DNA of 64,000 nucleotides from Bin5 sp022827195 (GTDB lineage Bacteria; Chloroflexota; Anaerolineae; Caldilineales; Caldilineaceae): positions 4,154,001-4,218,000 of the forward strand of contig OZ242331.1 in assembly GCA_965208275.1 (NCBI GenBank), in the 5' to 3' direction. Every line of letters begins with the position of its first letter. Position 1 is the stretch's first letter. A program made the position numbers and the translations under genes. The notes beneath the pieces are model-generated. The model was given only the letters and a program-made list of their open reading frames with translations. It made no database searches and was not told the DNA's origin. Positions 38,801-46,628 of this stretch are shown one piece after another.

Positions 38801-39999
38801 ATATCAACGATGAGGCTGCAAAGCGGTCCGACTTCCCCAGTGAACAGTTGGCGGCTTTAGGCACGGTAGCTCGACTGAGCCTCACCGCGCGACAGTTGGA
38901 ACCTGCTGTCGGGGGAGACGACGGCGGGATGACTGTCAACACGAGCGGCGTAGACAGAGGCTATGCTATGCAGGCTGCACAGCATTATGGATTTCTGATG
39001 CGGGCTGAGGGCTATGGTAGCGACGAAGAGGTCTGGCGGGCACTGGCCGAGCGGGATGACGTGGCCGTGGTCACGTCATCGTGGCTGGAAAACGCACCGG
39101 AGGAAGATCCCGAGGAGTCTACCGACATATCAGACGGGGATGATGGTTCTGAACGGGCGGGCCCGCAAGGAGACATGAAGTTGAAGGGAATTCATCTGGA
39201 GGAAGGCGGCACGTTGCCGCGGGCCCTGGTTGAACTTATCTCTGAACCCAATGTAACGCGGTCCGGCGCCGAATTCTCATTTGGCGTATTGGAATTTGAG
39301 GCCTCGGTCAGCAGAAAGGAAGACGCGGGAAGTAACAACGAAATTGCCCACACGGTGCAGATCATCGGGGTGCTCGAAAGTGAAGAAACTCTTGCCGAAG
39401 GGACCATGCAGCTGAATCGCCGCGTGTTAGACATGCTCAATGGTGAACCGGTGCGCCAAAGTCTCTTCTACGCCAAGGTAGCGCCGGACTCAGACGTGGA
39501 AGAGACGGCGCTGGCACTGGAGCGGGCCTTGCTGAGCGGCGGTATAAATACAACTCTTCTTTCCGAACAGTTCGCGGCCGGTCAAGCTATATTGCGTGGG
39601 ATTCTGGGGTTGTTTCAGGGCTTCTTGGCACTTGGCTTGGTTGTCGGCATCGCCGGTCTGGGGGTTATCAGCAGCCGCACTGTGGTTGAGCGCCGGCAGC
39701 AGGTCGGCGTGTTGAGGGCGATCGGCTACCCACCGGGCACGATCGCGTTGCTCTTCGTGCTGGAGGCAAACTTCATCGCTCTTACAGGCATACTCGTAGG
39801 GGGCATAACGGGCCTGATATTGAGCGACAAGACGATTGGTCAGGTCTATGACCTGGCAACACAACAGAGCTTCCCGACGCCTTGGCTGACCATTGCCGGG
39901 ATATTGGCGACCGCCTGGCTGTTCTCGATGCTGACAACGATTCTGCCCGCATGGCAGGCGTCACGCATCTATCCGGCAGAGGCTCTGCGGTACGAATGA
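35866..39999 (+). CDS. Giant FtsX-like ABC exporter permease
   Basis: A 1377-residue permease, much longer than typical MacB (about 650). A first helix (about 5-27) precedes RNIPRRPAQSTLIVLGLTLS. A long ectodomain (about 60-600) follows. The first FtsX core (about 610-760) has RRSELGIARAVGMRR. A second transmembrane and ectodomain block comes next, then a final core (about 1245-1375) with RRQQVGVLRAIGYPP. It works with the ATPase at 35163, whose end it overlaps. No adaptor gene lies nearby, unlike the exporter at 2071-8302. Confidence 0.9.
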   Translation: MSSFLSSVALYLAIALGLILAGAALISLRNPIISKLGVRNIPRRPAQSTLIVLGLTLSTMIIVSALSLGDTLENTIRRQTIDAYGQIDQIVSPPFLMDLARLAGGERIEPEQASSPQSADLLNALSQGDLNSLTALFNEGLPGIPEHRYRKLREETESYHLIDGVAGSILFPTIIRNVSTGQGEPLGFIFAVDENYDTGFGLHDVEGAPVHTADLRGGIGDAFVELVGLWERSEKAANEVGAALGVEDLGLTEAALAVGAVGAQMLAEEGPTFTLRQLAIPVDVLRDLGIDTSILDEAGIDTISLEGLGISDEDLAQFNLDSDAPITIPTLPMLGFNVPSQEDLVLAATEAVSAINLNTVGQDVDNRIRKYGFQLRQGEVYLNRLGAQQLDARPGDLLEIFIGPIPVPYRVRAVVEEAGPLGAIVPVVMMHTSEAQKLLFMPDRVNNILISNTGDAVSGMIHTSAVNDKVRALSLNEERLAALLQVLRRPTVAEVIRQEALAPVNPLTENNLSPDFLIELVGMRSQVVSFDSDIDALVAALSESEGSEANAGVRSALSSEAVQEWLKLLPLGSEDRQAVEAALTGIHDFDVLGPLSKRFVTNVAEVGGIAFGTIFSSFGILSIFAGVLLIFLIFVMMAAERRSELGIARAVGMRRIHIVQMFVTEGLVYDLAAALVGLGLGLLVSYGMIGFLGGLLFNIGQRVASSSLPFRFHWHAAPTSLVISYCLGVIFTFAVVTIASWNVSRLNIIAAIRNLPDSSSQRRQGCLGRALFALGLLLLLGVGAFLAWQGQLHGQPVSSVGGTLLLTGICWAGGWLSRRWTREQAELRKRLVYTAIGVGLLALWGVSWNDVLGSDLRWFEQNPDSTLLSFALSGPLIITGAIMVVMFNADSLAGLFTRIAGEIGPITPVLKTAVAYPLDNRFRTGMAMLLFAMVITAVTVMSVVIRATEVVTEPSEERTAGFDIFLSPTLLSIFDPITDINDEAAKRSDFPSEQLAALGTVARLSLTARQLEPAVGGDDGGMTVNTSGVDRGYAMQAAQHYGFLMRAEGYGSDEEVWRALAERDDVAVVTSSWLENAPEEDPEESTDISDGDDGSERAGPQGDMKLKGIHLEEGGTLPRALVELISEPNVTRSGAEFSFGVLEFEASVSRKEDAGSNNEIAHTVQIIGVLESEETLAEGTMQLNRRVLDMLNGEPVRQSLFYAKVAPDSDVEETALALERALLSGGINTTLLSEQFAAGQAILRGILGLFQGFLALGLVVGIAGLGVISSRTVVERRQQVGVLRAIGYPPGTIALLFVLEANFIALTGILVGGITGLILSDKTIGQVYDLATQQSFPTPWLTIAGILATAWLFSMLTTILPAWQASRIYPAEALRYE

Positions 40000-40149
40000 A
40001 GTGGTCGACTTGACGAGAACGCGCTGGCTCTGAAGGTGGTCTGACGCTACGTCAAATCATTTCCGTCTGGTGATCCAGAGATCGGAGCTCACCATATTTA
40101 TCTCTATGCCACCGACTATCAAGGTTTGATCCGGGGCGCCGGCAAAAGC

Positions 40150-40365
40150 CTACAAGTGTTGCTGTGTTCCTGCGGCAGCGCTTGAATTCTCTTTCTGCCC
40201 CCGGTAGGCTGCCACGATATGGGGAGCAATCTCGGACGCGGAGCGCATCTCTTCGAAATCTTGCGGGGTCAGCTCCCGCGTATCCGGATCTTGCGCAATT
40301 GCGCGACGAATCTCGTTGTCTTCGCACGATGTGGGCCAGACTGTTCCCGGTTTTAGCTTCGGCAT
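40150..40365 (-). CDS. BrnA-type antitoxin-like protein (orphan)
   Basis: A 71-residue protein resembling the BrnA/CopG-like antitoxin group: KLKPGTVWPTSCEDNEIRRA, then AQDPDTRELTPQDFEEMR. No BrnT toxin gene lies upstream; instead there is a decayed DUF2283 gene. The ATG at 40365 has no strong ribosome site. It may be a solitary antitoxin or a remnant. Confidence 0.6.
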   Translation of the reverse strand: MPKLKPGTVWPTSCEDNEIRRAIAQDPDTRELTPQDFEEMRSASEIAPHIVAAYRGQKENSSAAAGTQQHL

Positions 40366-40500
40366 ACTGTCTTATTTCCTCAATCGCCTTCTTCAATTCC
40401 GGCTGTATTTTCAGGTCAGCGCTTCCTCGTTTTGGTCACCTTGGTCAGAGAACTGGCGTCTCGACTTCCCCTCGGGAAGCCTGAACTTTCCAGCCGCCGG

Positions 40501-40617
40501 CTACAGTTCGTAGTAGTCGAGCACAACGTTGGGCGCGACCCGTTCTGCTTCGACGATGGAAGAGTCGTCAAAACGGAGGCAGAGGGCGCCGGCTTCTTTG
40601 TCGAAGTGCAGTTTCAT
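40501..40617 (-). pseudogene. Truncated DUF2283 gene
   Basis: ATG 40617 opens MKLHFDKEAGALCLRFDDSS, then VEAERVAPNVVLDYYEL and a premature TAG (40501-40503), 38 codons in all. The pattern matches the first half of DUF2283. In another frame the text continues to LTKVTKTRKR, similar to family C-termini, so a frameshift at the break is likely. Confidence 0.7.
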
Positions 40618-40652
40618 GGATCGCAGGGGCGCGTAAACATCCCGGCGCCCGC

Positions 40653-40892
40653 TTACGGCGCGGCTACGGTTCGTTCTGAGGGTTCGCTGTGCATGCCGCT
40701 TTCGAAGACGACACGACCCAGCGTATCCGGGTTAGCCAGACGCTGTGCCGCGTCGAGAATCTCGATGCCGGCCAGGCGGTGGGAGGCGTCGTAGTCGAGG
40801 GCGATGCCGTCCTCGACCTGTTTTGTCGTTACCGTTGTTTCGTTGAAGCGGATGTATAGCGCGTCTACTTCGCGGTCGTAGGTTATTTTCAT
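40653..40892 (-). CDS. DUF2283 small protein
   Basis: A 79-residue protein with the DUF2283 pattern: MKITYDREVDALYIRFNE, GIALDYDASHRLAGIEILDA. It starts 10 bases after the DUF4258 stop with GAGGA before the ATG. DUF4258-DUF2283 pairs are frequent and look like toxin-antitoxin modules, with DUF2283 as the proposed antitoxin; experimental support is limited. Confidence 0.85.
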   Translation of the reverse strand: MKITYDREVDALYIRFNETTVTTKQVEDGIALDYDASHRLAGIEILDAAQRLANPDTLGRVVFESGMHSEPSERTVAAP

Positions 40893-40902
40893 CGTCACAT
40901 CC

Positions 40903-41157
40903 TCAGAAGAAATAGCTGTAAACGGTTACGACTACAATTTCATCCGCTTCGTCAACGAATATCGGGTGGACTTGCTTCGTCTCGTAAACCTTGCCGTTCC
41001 ATTCTTCATGATATGGGAAATTCTTCCTGCAGGCAAGCCTCCCGCGATCTGCCGGTTCCCACGAGGATGAGCGAATGGCCTCGACTACCTCCTCCTTGGC
41101 AGCGCCCCTCCGCAGGAGTTGATTCTGGGCGTGAAGTGAGAAGCGGACTGTTTTCAA
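40903..41157 (-). CDS. DUF4258 small protein
   Basis: An 84-residue protein of the DUF4258 family: RFSLHAQNQLLRRGAAKEEVVEAI, a short beta sheet, and VVTVYSYFF at the end. DUF4258 has a RelE/BrnT-like shape and is a candidate toxin. The TTG start is preceded by AAGGA at short distance. It is the first gene of the minus-strand set ending at 40150. Confidence 0.82.
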   Translation of the reverse strand: MKTVRFSLHAQNQLLRRGAAKEEVVEAIRSSSWEPADRGRLACRKNFPYHEEWNGKVYETKQVHPIFVDEADEIVVVTVYSYFF

Positions 41158-41263
41158 GATCCTTGTTCCCTATGTGTCGACGTGCCGGCGTCGGAATGAG
41201 GTCGGACGCTTGTCACAGCCTTGCCAGCAGCCTTATGACTTTGCCGGGCGTAACCAGCGAGAG

Positions 41264-41620
41264 GGTGAAGCAGGCCCCAAAAACTGGACCACAAGCTAGG
41301 GTGAATTATGGAGCAGTTCACTCAGCCTGTGGAGAGGCAGAACGATGGACAAGAGACGGCGGCGACACGCGGCGGCCTGCAGTTTCGGGTTGCGTTGACG
41401 TCAGCAAGCCGATTCGCTGGTTATCGAATGCACTTGAGATTCGGGCATCCCTCCTGAGGGCTTGAATTCGATCACCCTGTGGCAGGAAGTAAACCGCATC
41501 GAAGCCTCAATCAGCGAACATCGGCCGTACAGCACTTCGTACTCTGGGAGCGCCAAACCCCCGTTGCCGATCAGAATCGGCCGCTTCCGTCTAAATGCAC
41601 CTTATTTTTGGGGATTATAT
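41264..41620 (+). mobile_element. Internally deleted IS3-family relic
   Basis: The left end has GGTGAAG then GGCCCCAAAAACTGGACCAC, followed by the start of an orfA-like frame that matches 61009-61180. After a deletion, 41490-41600 reads HRSLNQRTSAVQHFVLW, the transposase C-terminus, also found in the relics at 44380 and 24632. It ends in a TTTTTGGGGATTAT-like right end. No intact gene remains. Confidence 0.75.
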
Positions 41621-41746
41621 ACAGATGTACATCTTGAGGTCTGAGCCATCTTTATCGAGCAGGATTTAGTGGATGAGGAATTGGCTACGCTTTAGTCGGG
41701 CCCGTCGCCCACAGACCTGCTTTCAATGTAACAGGAGACAGAGAAG

Positions 41747-42007
41747 ATGATGGAGACGAAACAGGTGGAACCGACAAGTCGGAATGCCGACGATAACATG
41801 CAATACAGGGAGACCATCAGGGATTTGGTCAGGATATGCGGCGGCGGTATTCATGCCGCATTGGTTTTGGAGAGGATGGTTGGGCAGCCAGAAATATTTA
41901 CTGTTTTGACTGTTCAAGAACGTCGTCAAAGGGTGGTGAACATATTCAGCGATCTTGATCAGTTCCATCAGTCTTTGGATCCGAGTACAGGCCGCGCAGA
42001 AATTTGA
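41747..42007 (+). CDS. Hypothetical 86-residue protein
   Basis: An open frame starting ATGATGGAG after AGGAGACAGAG. The sequence is balanced (polar N-terminus, then IRDLVRICGGGIHAALVLERM) but matches no family I know. Its last 62 bases overlap the convergent frame at 41946-42281, so one of the two may be false. Confidence 0.45.
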   Translation: MMETKQVEPTSRNADDNMQYRETIRDLVRICGGGIHAALVLERMVGQPEIFTVLTVQERRQRVVNIFSDLDQFHQSLDPSTGRAEI

Positions 42008-42281
42008 TTCTGGCTGCACACGTTCGTTGAACTGCGGGGGTGTTCAATTGGGCATCATACTTGTGGCCAAACTCGTTCTGTAGGGTTACATCTATGTTTG
42101 CCTTGAACTCCATACGTCGAATATCCATCTGTAGAGCAGCGTTATCAAAGATTTCTGACGCATTCAGTTTCTCAAGCAGGAGGTCAATGATCCATTGGTC
42201 TGCGATTGATCTGCCCAAGTCTCCTATTCTAGGCTCTATTGGTTGTTTGTACTTCCACTGCGGTTCTTCTTGGGAACTCAT
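41946..42281 (-). CDS. Hypothetical 111-residue protein
   Basis: The ATG at 42281 follows TCGGAG at 6 bases. The protein is soluble, helical and charged (QWIIDLLLEKLNASEIF, ARIKFLRGLYSDP). Family not recognised. It converges with the frame at 41747. Confidence 0.5.
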   Translation of the reverse strand: MSSQEEPQWKYKQPIEPRIGDLGRSIADQWIIDLLLEKLNASEIFDNAALQMDIRRMEFKANIDVTLQNEFGHKYDAQLNTPAVQRTCAARIKFLRGLYSDPKTDGTDQDR

Positions 42282-42383
42282 GGTTGACTCCGAGAATGCG
42301 GTGGGATTCCGTGGAGGCAGTATAGCGATGGGTTGGCCTGACGGTCAAACGCGAAAAGAGTAGCCAGAAAGTCCGAAAAAGAC

Positions 42384-42412
42384 TTGACATTCTCCTTGTT
42401 TTGGTGTACACT
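42384..42412 (+). promoter_or_regulatory. Sigma-70-like promoter of the IS1595-type transposase
   Basis: TTGACA, 17 bases, TACACT, about 31 bases before the transposase start. Confidence 0.75.
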
Positions 42413-42442
42413 AAGTACATAAATAAATCAAGGAGGAATTGG

Positions 42443-43426
42443 ATGGCGAACAACGCACCGGGGAAACACTATCGCAAGGGCATCACACTCATAGAGGCTG
42501 TCGAGAAGTTCGGCAATGACGAGGCTGCCGAAGCGTGGTTTGTGGAGCGTCGTTGGCCAGATGGAATCCGGTGCGTGGAGTGTGGTTCGGATCATGTCGC
42601 CACTCGCAAACCGAACGCCAGAAGAAAGACGCCGGTGTATCACTGCAACGATTGCAAGAAAGATTTCACCGTCAAGACCGGCACCATCATGCACGATTCT
42701 CGGTTGCCGCTCAGAAAATGGGCATTGGCGTTTTATCTGTTCAGCACGAATCTCAAGGGCGTGTCGAGCATGAAGTTGCACCGCGACCTGGGCATTACGC
42801 AGAAGTCGGCCTGGCACTTAGGACATCGGATCAGAGAGACGTGGGATGACGCCACAGAGTTGTTTGCGGGCGAGGTCGAGGTGGACGAAACATTTGTGGG
42901 CGGCAAGGAGGACAACAAGCACGCGTACAAGAAGTTGAGGGCTGGCCGCGGCACGGTTGGCAAGACAGCTGTGGTGGGCATGAAGAATCGCGACACCAAC
43001 AAGGTTCAGGCCGAGGTCGTGAACGCCACCGACAAGCCGACCTTGCAGAGTTTTGTCCTGGAGAATACGACCCCCGACACCACGGTCTACACAGACGAAG
43101 CCAGGGCGTATTCAGGGCTTCCCAGAGTGCATCAGACAGTTGGGCATGGTGTAGGGGAGTATGTGCGGGATCAGGCCCACACGAACGGTTTGGAGAGTTT
43201 TTGGGCGATGTTTAAGCGAGGGTATGCGGGAACTTTTCATCATGTGTCGCCAAAACATTTGCATCGTTATGTTGACGAATTTGAGGGTCGGCACAACGAC
43301 AGACCGTCGGACACGATTCAGCAGATGGCGCATATGGTGGAGGGCATGGAGGGCAAGAGGCTTCGTTACGACGACCTGACGGCTGGTGGTCCGGCGTATC
43401 CGCCGATTGACGAAGTTCGGTTCTGA
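42443..43426 (+). CDS. IS1595-family transposase
   Basis: A 327-residue transposase. An N-terminal zinc ribbon (CVECGSDHV, CNDCKKDF, about 40-75) precedes the ISXO2-like catalytic core with VEVDETFVGGKE, VYTDEARAYSGL and TNGLESFWAMFKRGY. The DDE/N-type residues and the characteristic GKTAVVGM are present. AAGGAGG precedes the ATG. The gene is intact and strongly promoted. I could not find clear terminal inverted repeats, so the boundaries of the element are undefined. Confidence 0.9.
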   Translation: MANNAPGKHYRKGITLIEAVEKFGNDEAAEAWFVERRWPDGIRCVECGSDHVATRKPNARRKTPVYHCNDCKKDFTVKTGTIMHDSRLPLRKWALAFYLFSTNLKGVSSMKLHRDLGITQKSAWHLGHRIRETWDDATELFAGEVEVDETFVGGKEDNKHAYKKLRAGRGTVGKTAVVGMKNRDTNKVQAEVVNATDKPTLQSFVLENTTPDTTVYTDEARAYSGLPRVHQTVGHGVGEYVRDQAHTNGLESFWAMFKRGYAGTFHHVSPKHLHRYVDEFEGRHNDRPSDTIQQMAHMVEGMEGKRLRYDDLTAGGPAYPPIDEVRF

Positions 43427-43567
43427 TGGAATGACTTCCTGTCCCGGCCGCCGTCCAGTAGTTAGAATCAATAGACGGTTTTGACGAAGGCTTTGGGGTG
43501 GGGCAGGAAGTCTCTTTCAGGCTAACACAACCCTAAAACGTACCAAGACAAGGATAGGGAGGGAGAC

Positions 43568-43750
43568 ATGTCGGATCAAACCGACTTGAACGAGAATTCA
43601 GATGATTCGCCCAAGCCGAAGCGAAAGCGCGGCAGACCGCCTAAGCGAAGATATCCGGATCGTATCGATGCGTCGCCAGAAAAGATTGCCGAAACGGTGC
43701 TCAGAATGCCGTCCAAGAAGCGTGGAGAATGGCGATACGAGAAGGAGTGA
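43568..43750 (+). CDS. AT-hook-like mini-protein, copy 1
   Basis: A 60-residue basic protein. KRKRGRPPKRR is an AT-hook-like minor-groove binding motif. It is followed by ASPEKIAETVLRMP and KKRGEWRYEKE. Two relatives lie at 52094 and 56155 with the order GRP, P(D/E)xIxxTP, (I/V)Axx(V/L)L, suggesting one small family. Start after AGGGAGGGAGAC; a strong terminator follows. Likely a DNA-binding or regulatory mini-protein; function unproven. Confidence 0.7.
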   Translation: MSDQTDLNENSDDSPKPKRKRGRPPKRRYPDRIDASPEKIAETVLRMPSKKRGEWRYEKE

Positions 43751-43766
43751 GTTGTGGTTCAGGACT

Positions 43767-43797
43767 AACGCCACCGTTTCTTGACGGTGGCGTTTTC
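43767..43797 (+). terminator. Intrinsic terminator after AT-hook copy 1
   Basis: AACGCCACCG and CGGTGGCGTT form a perfect 10-pair stem with an 8-base loop, leading into TTTTC. Confidence 0.85.
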
Positions 43798-43862
43798 TCA
43801 TTCCTCCTGTTTGCAGTCAGCTGTCTAAGCGTGGCGTCTCCAAAATGTAATACACGTTTTGC

Positions 43863-43891
43863 TTGAAAAGGGCGTCGGAAGGAAGTATACT
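43863..43891 (+). promoter_or_regulatory. Promoter of the DUF2513 gene
   Basis: TTGAAA, 17 bases, TATACT, about 37 bases before the ATG. Confidence 0.65.
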
Positions 43892-43928
43892 TTGACGTAC
43901 AGGATACTCCACACTTCAAGGACGATCC

Positions 43929-44291
43929 ATGCCCGTATTGAGAATTGAATTAGATTTTGATTTGGTCCGCCAAATCGTGTTGCGACTTGAAGAGGTGTGG
44001 GAAAGCAACCAGAACGGCTCGCCCACCGACTACATGTTCGATGGATTCCGCGTTGAAATAATCTCCCACAACATACAAAAACTGTATGACGCAGGTGTCG
44101 TCTTCACCAGGGCGTTGGAGAGTTGGGAAAGCAGAGACCAAATCAGGTCTTGGCCCACAGGGTTTACTCAGGAAGGCTGGGAGTTCTTGGCGGCCGCCAA
44201 GGACGACAAAACTTGGAGGGAAGCAGTCGATACCGTCAAGGCGCAAGGCGAGATAACAAATCTCAAGGCGTTGAAACGCATTCTGGTGTGA
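43929..44291 (+). CDS. DUF2513 protein
   Basis: A 120-residue protein resembling DUF2513: an N-terminal helix D-x-D-L-V-R-Q-I-V-L-R-L-E, ISHNIQKLYDAGVV and W-x-x-x-x-F-T-x-E-G-W-E-F-L-A-A-A, then a Lys/Glu tail. The fold is expected to be a winged helix. Such genes are common in prophages and plasmids; function unknown. AAGGA precedes the ATG, and it has its own promoter. Confidence 0.75.
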   Translation: MPVLRIELDFDLVRQIVLRLEEVWESNQNGSPTDYMFDGFRVEIISHNIQKLYDAGVVFTRALESWESRDQIRSWPTGFTQEGWEFLAAAKDDKTWREAVDTVKAQGEITNLKALKRILV

Positions 44292-44379
44292 CCAAGAAGC
44301 GGTAGAGACCGTTCCGGCGCAAGACGGACCGGAAAGTCTCGTGCCGTTGAAAGTCGCTTTGTTTGCGGGTTCGAGGGAG

Positions 44380-44540
44380 GATGCGTGGGATTCCACTTTT
44401 ACAACCATAGCAGACCACATCAAAGTCTCAATTATCGCACGTCGGCGGAAGAGCACTTCGTGCTCTGCTTAGGGCCGGCCGCATTCGCCTAAAGGCACCT
44501 CATTGCCTCCATTTTGCAGTCAAGAGTTGGGGCCAACCAT
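44380..44540 (+). mobile_element. IS3-family relic: transposase C-terminus and right end
   Basis: From 44388 the frame reads GFHFYNHSRPHQSLNYRTSA then EEHFVLCL and stops at 44490. This is the classic IS3-type C-terminus. The right end (44515-44540) contains AGTTGGGGCCAACCAT, as at 60312-60352. Related to 24632, 41264 and 60997. Confidence 0.8.
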
Positions 44541-44628
44541 GGGCCAGTTGGCTTTGCAGAGAATGGACTGAAGTTTGTCAACACTCTCATTGACTCGGCC
44601 CAATCCTCCTTTCATCCTGCTTTTCGAC

Positions 44629-44658
44629 TTGGTCATGCGCCCCTTGCTGGTTTAGACT
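44629..44658 (+). promoter_or_regulatory. Promoter of leader-RNA unit 1
   Basis: TTGGTC, 18 bases, TAGACT (44653-44658). Expected transcription start is 44664-44666, exactly at the first base of the long leader stem. Confidence 0.6.
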
Positions 44659-44663
44659 GTTGC

Positions 44664-44800
44664 CACCACAACGATCCAAATATCACCAGTCTTTGCGCGA
44701 CAGAGATACAGGCGCAGTATTGCGCCTCCTTGCCGCACAGGTGATACACGGATCGTTGTGGTGACTGTCCTGTGTCTTGTCGCAGCAAGGAGGCACCATT
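44664..44800 (+). ncRNA. Structured 5' leader (pseudoknot, SD-sequestering), copy 1
   Basis: Stem A: 44664-44677 pairs perfectly (14 bp) with 44750-44763. Inside the loop, GGCGCA/TGCGCC (44711-44716 with 44721-44726) is a small hairpin. GCCTCCTTGC (44724-44733) is an exact complement of GCAAGGAGGC (44785-44794), which holds the ribosome binding site of the methyltransferase gene. Because that partner lies outside stem A, the pairing makes a pseudoknot. The small hairpin and the anti-SD pairing share bases 44724-44726, so they exclude each other, as in a switch. A homologous leader is at 48778-48909 with compensating changes. No known riboswitch class is recognised. Confidence 0.65.
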
Positions 44801-46288
44801 ATGCCATCCGCCGTCTCCGATGGCATCCCCAATTGGACAAACAAGACGATCTGGACGGGCGACAACCTGTACATCATGCGGGGTATGAATTCCGCGTCCG
44901 TTGACCTGATCTATCTAGATCCGCCTTTCAACAGCAATGCCAATTATGCCGCTCCTATCGGCAGTAAGGCGGCGGGGGCTGCGTTCAAAGACACATGGAC
45001 TCTCACCGACATTGACGTTGAATGGATCAACCTTATCGAACAGAAGCATCCCCAACTCTACCGCGTCCTCCTCGCCGCCATGACCAAAAGCGACAAGTCC
45101 TATCTGGTCTACATGGCAGCGCGCTTGTTGGAAATGAAACGACTCTTGAAACTTACTGGCTCCATTTATGTCCACTGTGATTCCTCCATGAGCCACTACC
45201 TCAAAGCGGTTATGGATGGGATATTCGGAAAACGAAATTTCAGGAGCGAGATAATCTGGCGCCGAACCAGCTCTCATAACAAACTGTCTCGCAAGTACGG
45301 TCCGATCCACGAGAACATCCTGTTTTATTCAGCCTCCGACGACTTTGTGCTCAATCTGGGTCGAACACCGTACACGCAGGCGTATATAGACAAGCACTTT
45401 AGAAACTCAGATCAAATGGGGCCCTATCAAAAAAATGTTCTGACCGGATCAGGCACTACACAGGGAGACAGCAGTTTGCCATGGAGAGGCTATGATCCTA
45501 CCGTTAAGGATAGACACTGGGCAATACCCAAGTCACTTCGAAAATGGCTTCCTGGAAATGGAGACGGAATGACGATTCAAGAAAAACTGGAGTTTCTGTA
45601 TCGTCAGAACCAAATCGTCTTTCCAAGCGTCGAGGGTGGGCAACCTAGATATAAACAGCGCATTGGCGATGGAGTGCTTTATCAAGACATTTGGGCTTAT
45701 CAGCCTGGAACAAGTGGAACACTATACGGCACAGAATACGAAATTGACTTAGATGTGAAGTGGTTGGACAGCGAGAAAGAAATGATGGGATACCCCACAC
45801 AGAAACCTCTTGGTCTTCTTCGCCGAATAATCGAATCAAGTTCCCAAAAAGGTGACGTTGTGTTAGACCCGTTTTGTGGGTGCGCCACGACTTGTGTGGC
45901 AGCCGATGACTTAGGACGTAATTGGGTCGGAATAGATATCTCCGAAAAGGCTGCGCAGCTCGTCGTTGAGCGTATCGAAGAGCGGCAAGGGTTGTTCAGG
46001 GATATCGTTCACCGAACTGATATTCCAATTCGAACTGATATGGGCCGCATTCGTCGCTATAACTCGACCCATAATCGAAAGTTTCTGTACGGCGAGCAAG
46101 GCGGGCACTGTGCTGGTTGTGGTACACACTTTCAGCAACAGCATTTGGAAGTTGACCACATCATTTCTCGCCAGAAAGGTGGAACAGATCACTTGGAGAA
46201 TCTACAATTGATGTGCCCCAACTGCAATCGAATAAAGGGGGATCGGGGAATGGCTTACCTGCAAACCAAACTTCAACTCGCCGCCTAA
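44801..46288 (+). CDS. DNA methyltransferase fused to HNH nuclease domain
   Basis: A 495-residue beta-class N4/N6 amino-methyltransferase. The catalytic motif DPPFN (D40) comes first and the AdoMet motif VVLDPFCGCATTCVAA (about 351-366) last. The last 75 residues carry an HNH module: CAGC (about 436), HLEVDHIISRQKGG, ENLQLMCPNCNRIKGD. Modification and cleavage domains in one chain suggest a self-contained restriction-modification or mobile protein; activity is inferred. ATG 44801 follows AAGGAGG, which the leader can mask. A tiny membrane ORF follows 22 bases later. Confidence 0.88.
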   Translation: MPSAVSDGIPNWTNKTIWTGDNLYIMRGMNSASVDLIYLDPPFNSNANYAAPIGSKAAGAAFKDTWTLTDIDVEWINLIEQKHPQLYRVLLAAMTKSDKSYLVYMAARLLEMKRLLKLTGSIYVHCDSSMSHYLKAVMDGIFGKRNFRSEIIWRRTSSHNKLSRKYGPIHENILFYSASDDFVLNLGRTPYTQAYIDKHFRNSDQMGPYQKNVLTGSGTTQGDSSLPWRGYDPTVKDRHWAIPKSLRKWLPGNGDGMTIQEKLEFLYRQNQIVFPSVEGGQPRYKQRIGDGVLYQDIWAYQPGTSGTLYGTEYEIDLDVKWLDSEKEMMGYPTQKPLGLLRRIIESSSQKGDVVLDPFCGCATTCVAADDLGRNWVGIDISEKAAQLVVERIEERQGLFRDIVHRTDIPIRTDMGRIRRYNSTHNRKFLYGEQGGHCAGCGTHFQQQHLEVDHIISRQKGGTDHLENLQLMCPNCNRIKGDRGMAYLQTKLQLAA

Positions 46289-46309
46289 ATTCACGCCTTG
46301 GAGGAACAA

Positions 46310-46435
46310 GTGGAGGCTTTGATTTGTTTGTCCATTTTCACAGTTGTGTCCTTTATTTGGGCGGTCTACTCGTCCAGGAAACAACGACGGCGACGGCGCG
46401 ATGACAGGGCTGGATGTCTCTTGTTTTTTGTCTAA
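46310..46435 (+). CDS. Tiny membrane protein, copy 1 (41 residues)
   Basis: GTG start after TTGGAGGAACAA. MEALICLSIFTVVSFIWAVY is one membrane helix, followed by an Arg-rich tail (RKQRRRRR) and a short hydrophobic end. The first 53 bases of its region (46299-46351) differ from 49808-49860 at only five positions. It follows the methyltransferase-HNH gene at 22 bases. Function unknown; a small toxin or anchor is possible. Confidence 0.55.
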   Translation: MEALICLSIFTVVSFIWAVYSSRKQRRRRRDDRAGCLLFFV

Positions 46436-46628
46436 TACTCCCGGTCTACTAATCGCCTTCCGTTGTAGTTCACATTGGTTCCTGTCTGACTCTTCTATCT
46501 AGTTGAACCGGGGTGGCAAAAGCCAACGGAGTCTCACGAGTTTTATGCGTGCGAGGGTATGACGAGAGGAGCGTTTTCCCGGCGTTAGAGTCAAGGCAAA
46601 GTTGACGTTAGCAAGAGGGAAGGGGTAA

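Noticed and set aside
42300..43560. Terminal inverted repeats of the IS1595-type element
   Set aside because: No convincing matching ends were found by eye on either side of the transposase, so no element boundaries are reported.
44514..44744. 76-residue plus-strand open frame
   Set aside because: It runs through the IS right end, a promoter and the structured leader; no family resemblance.
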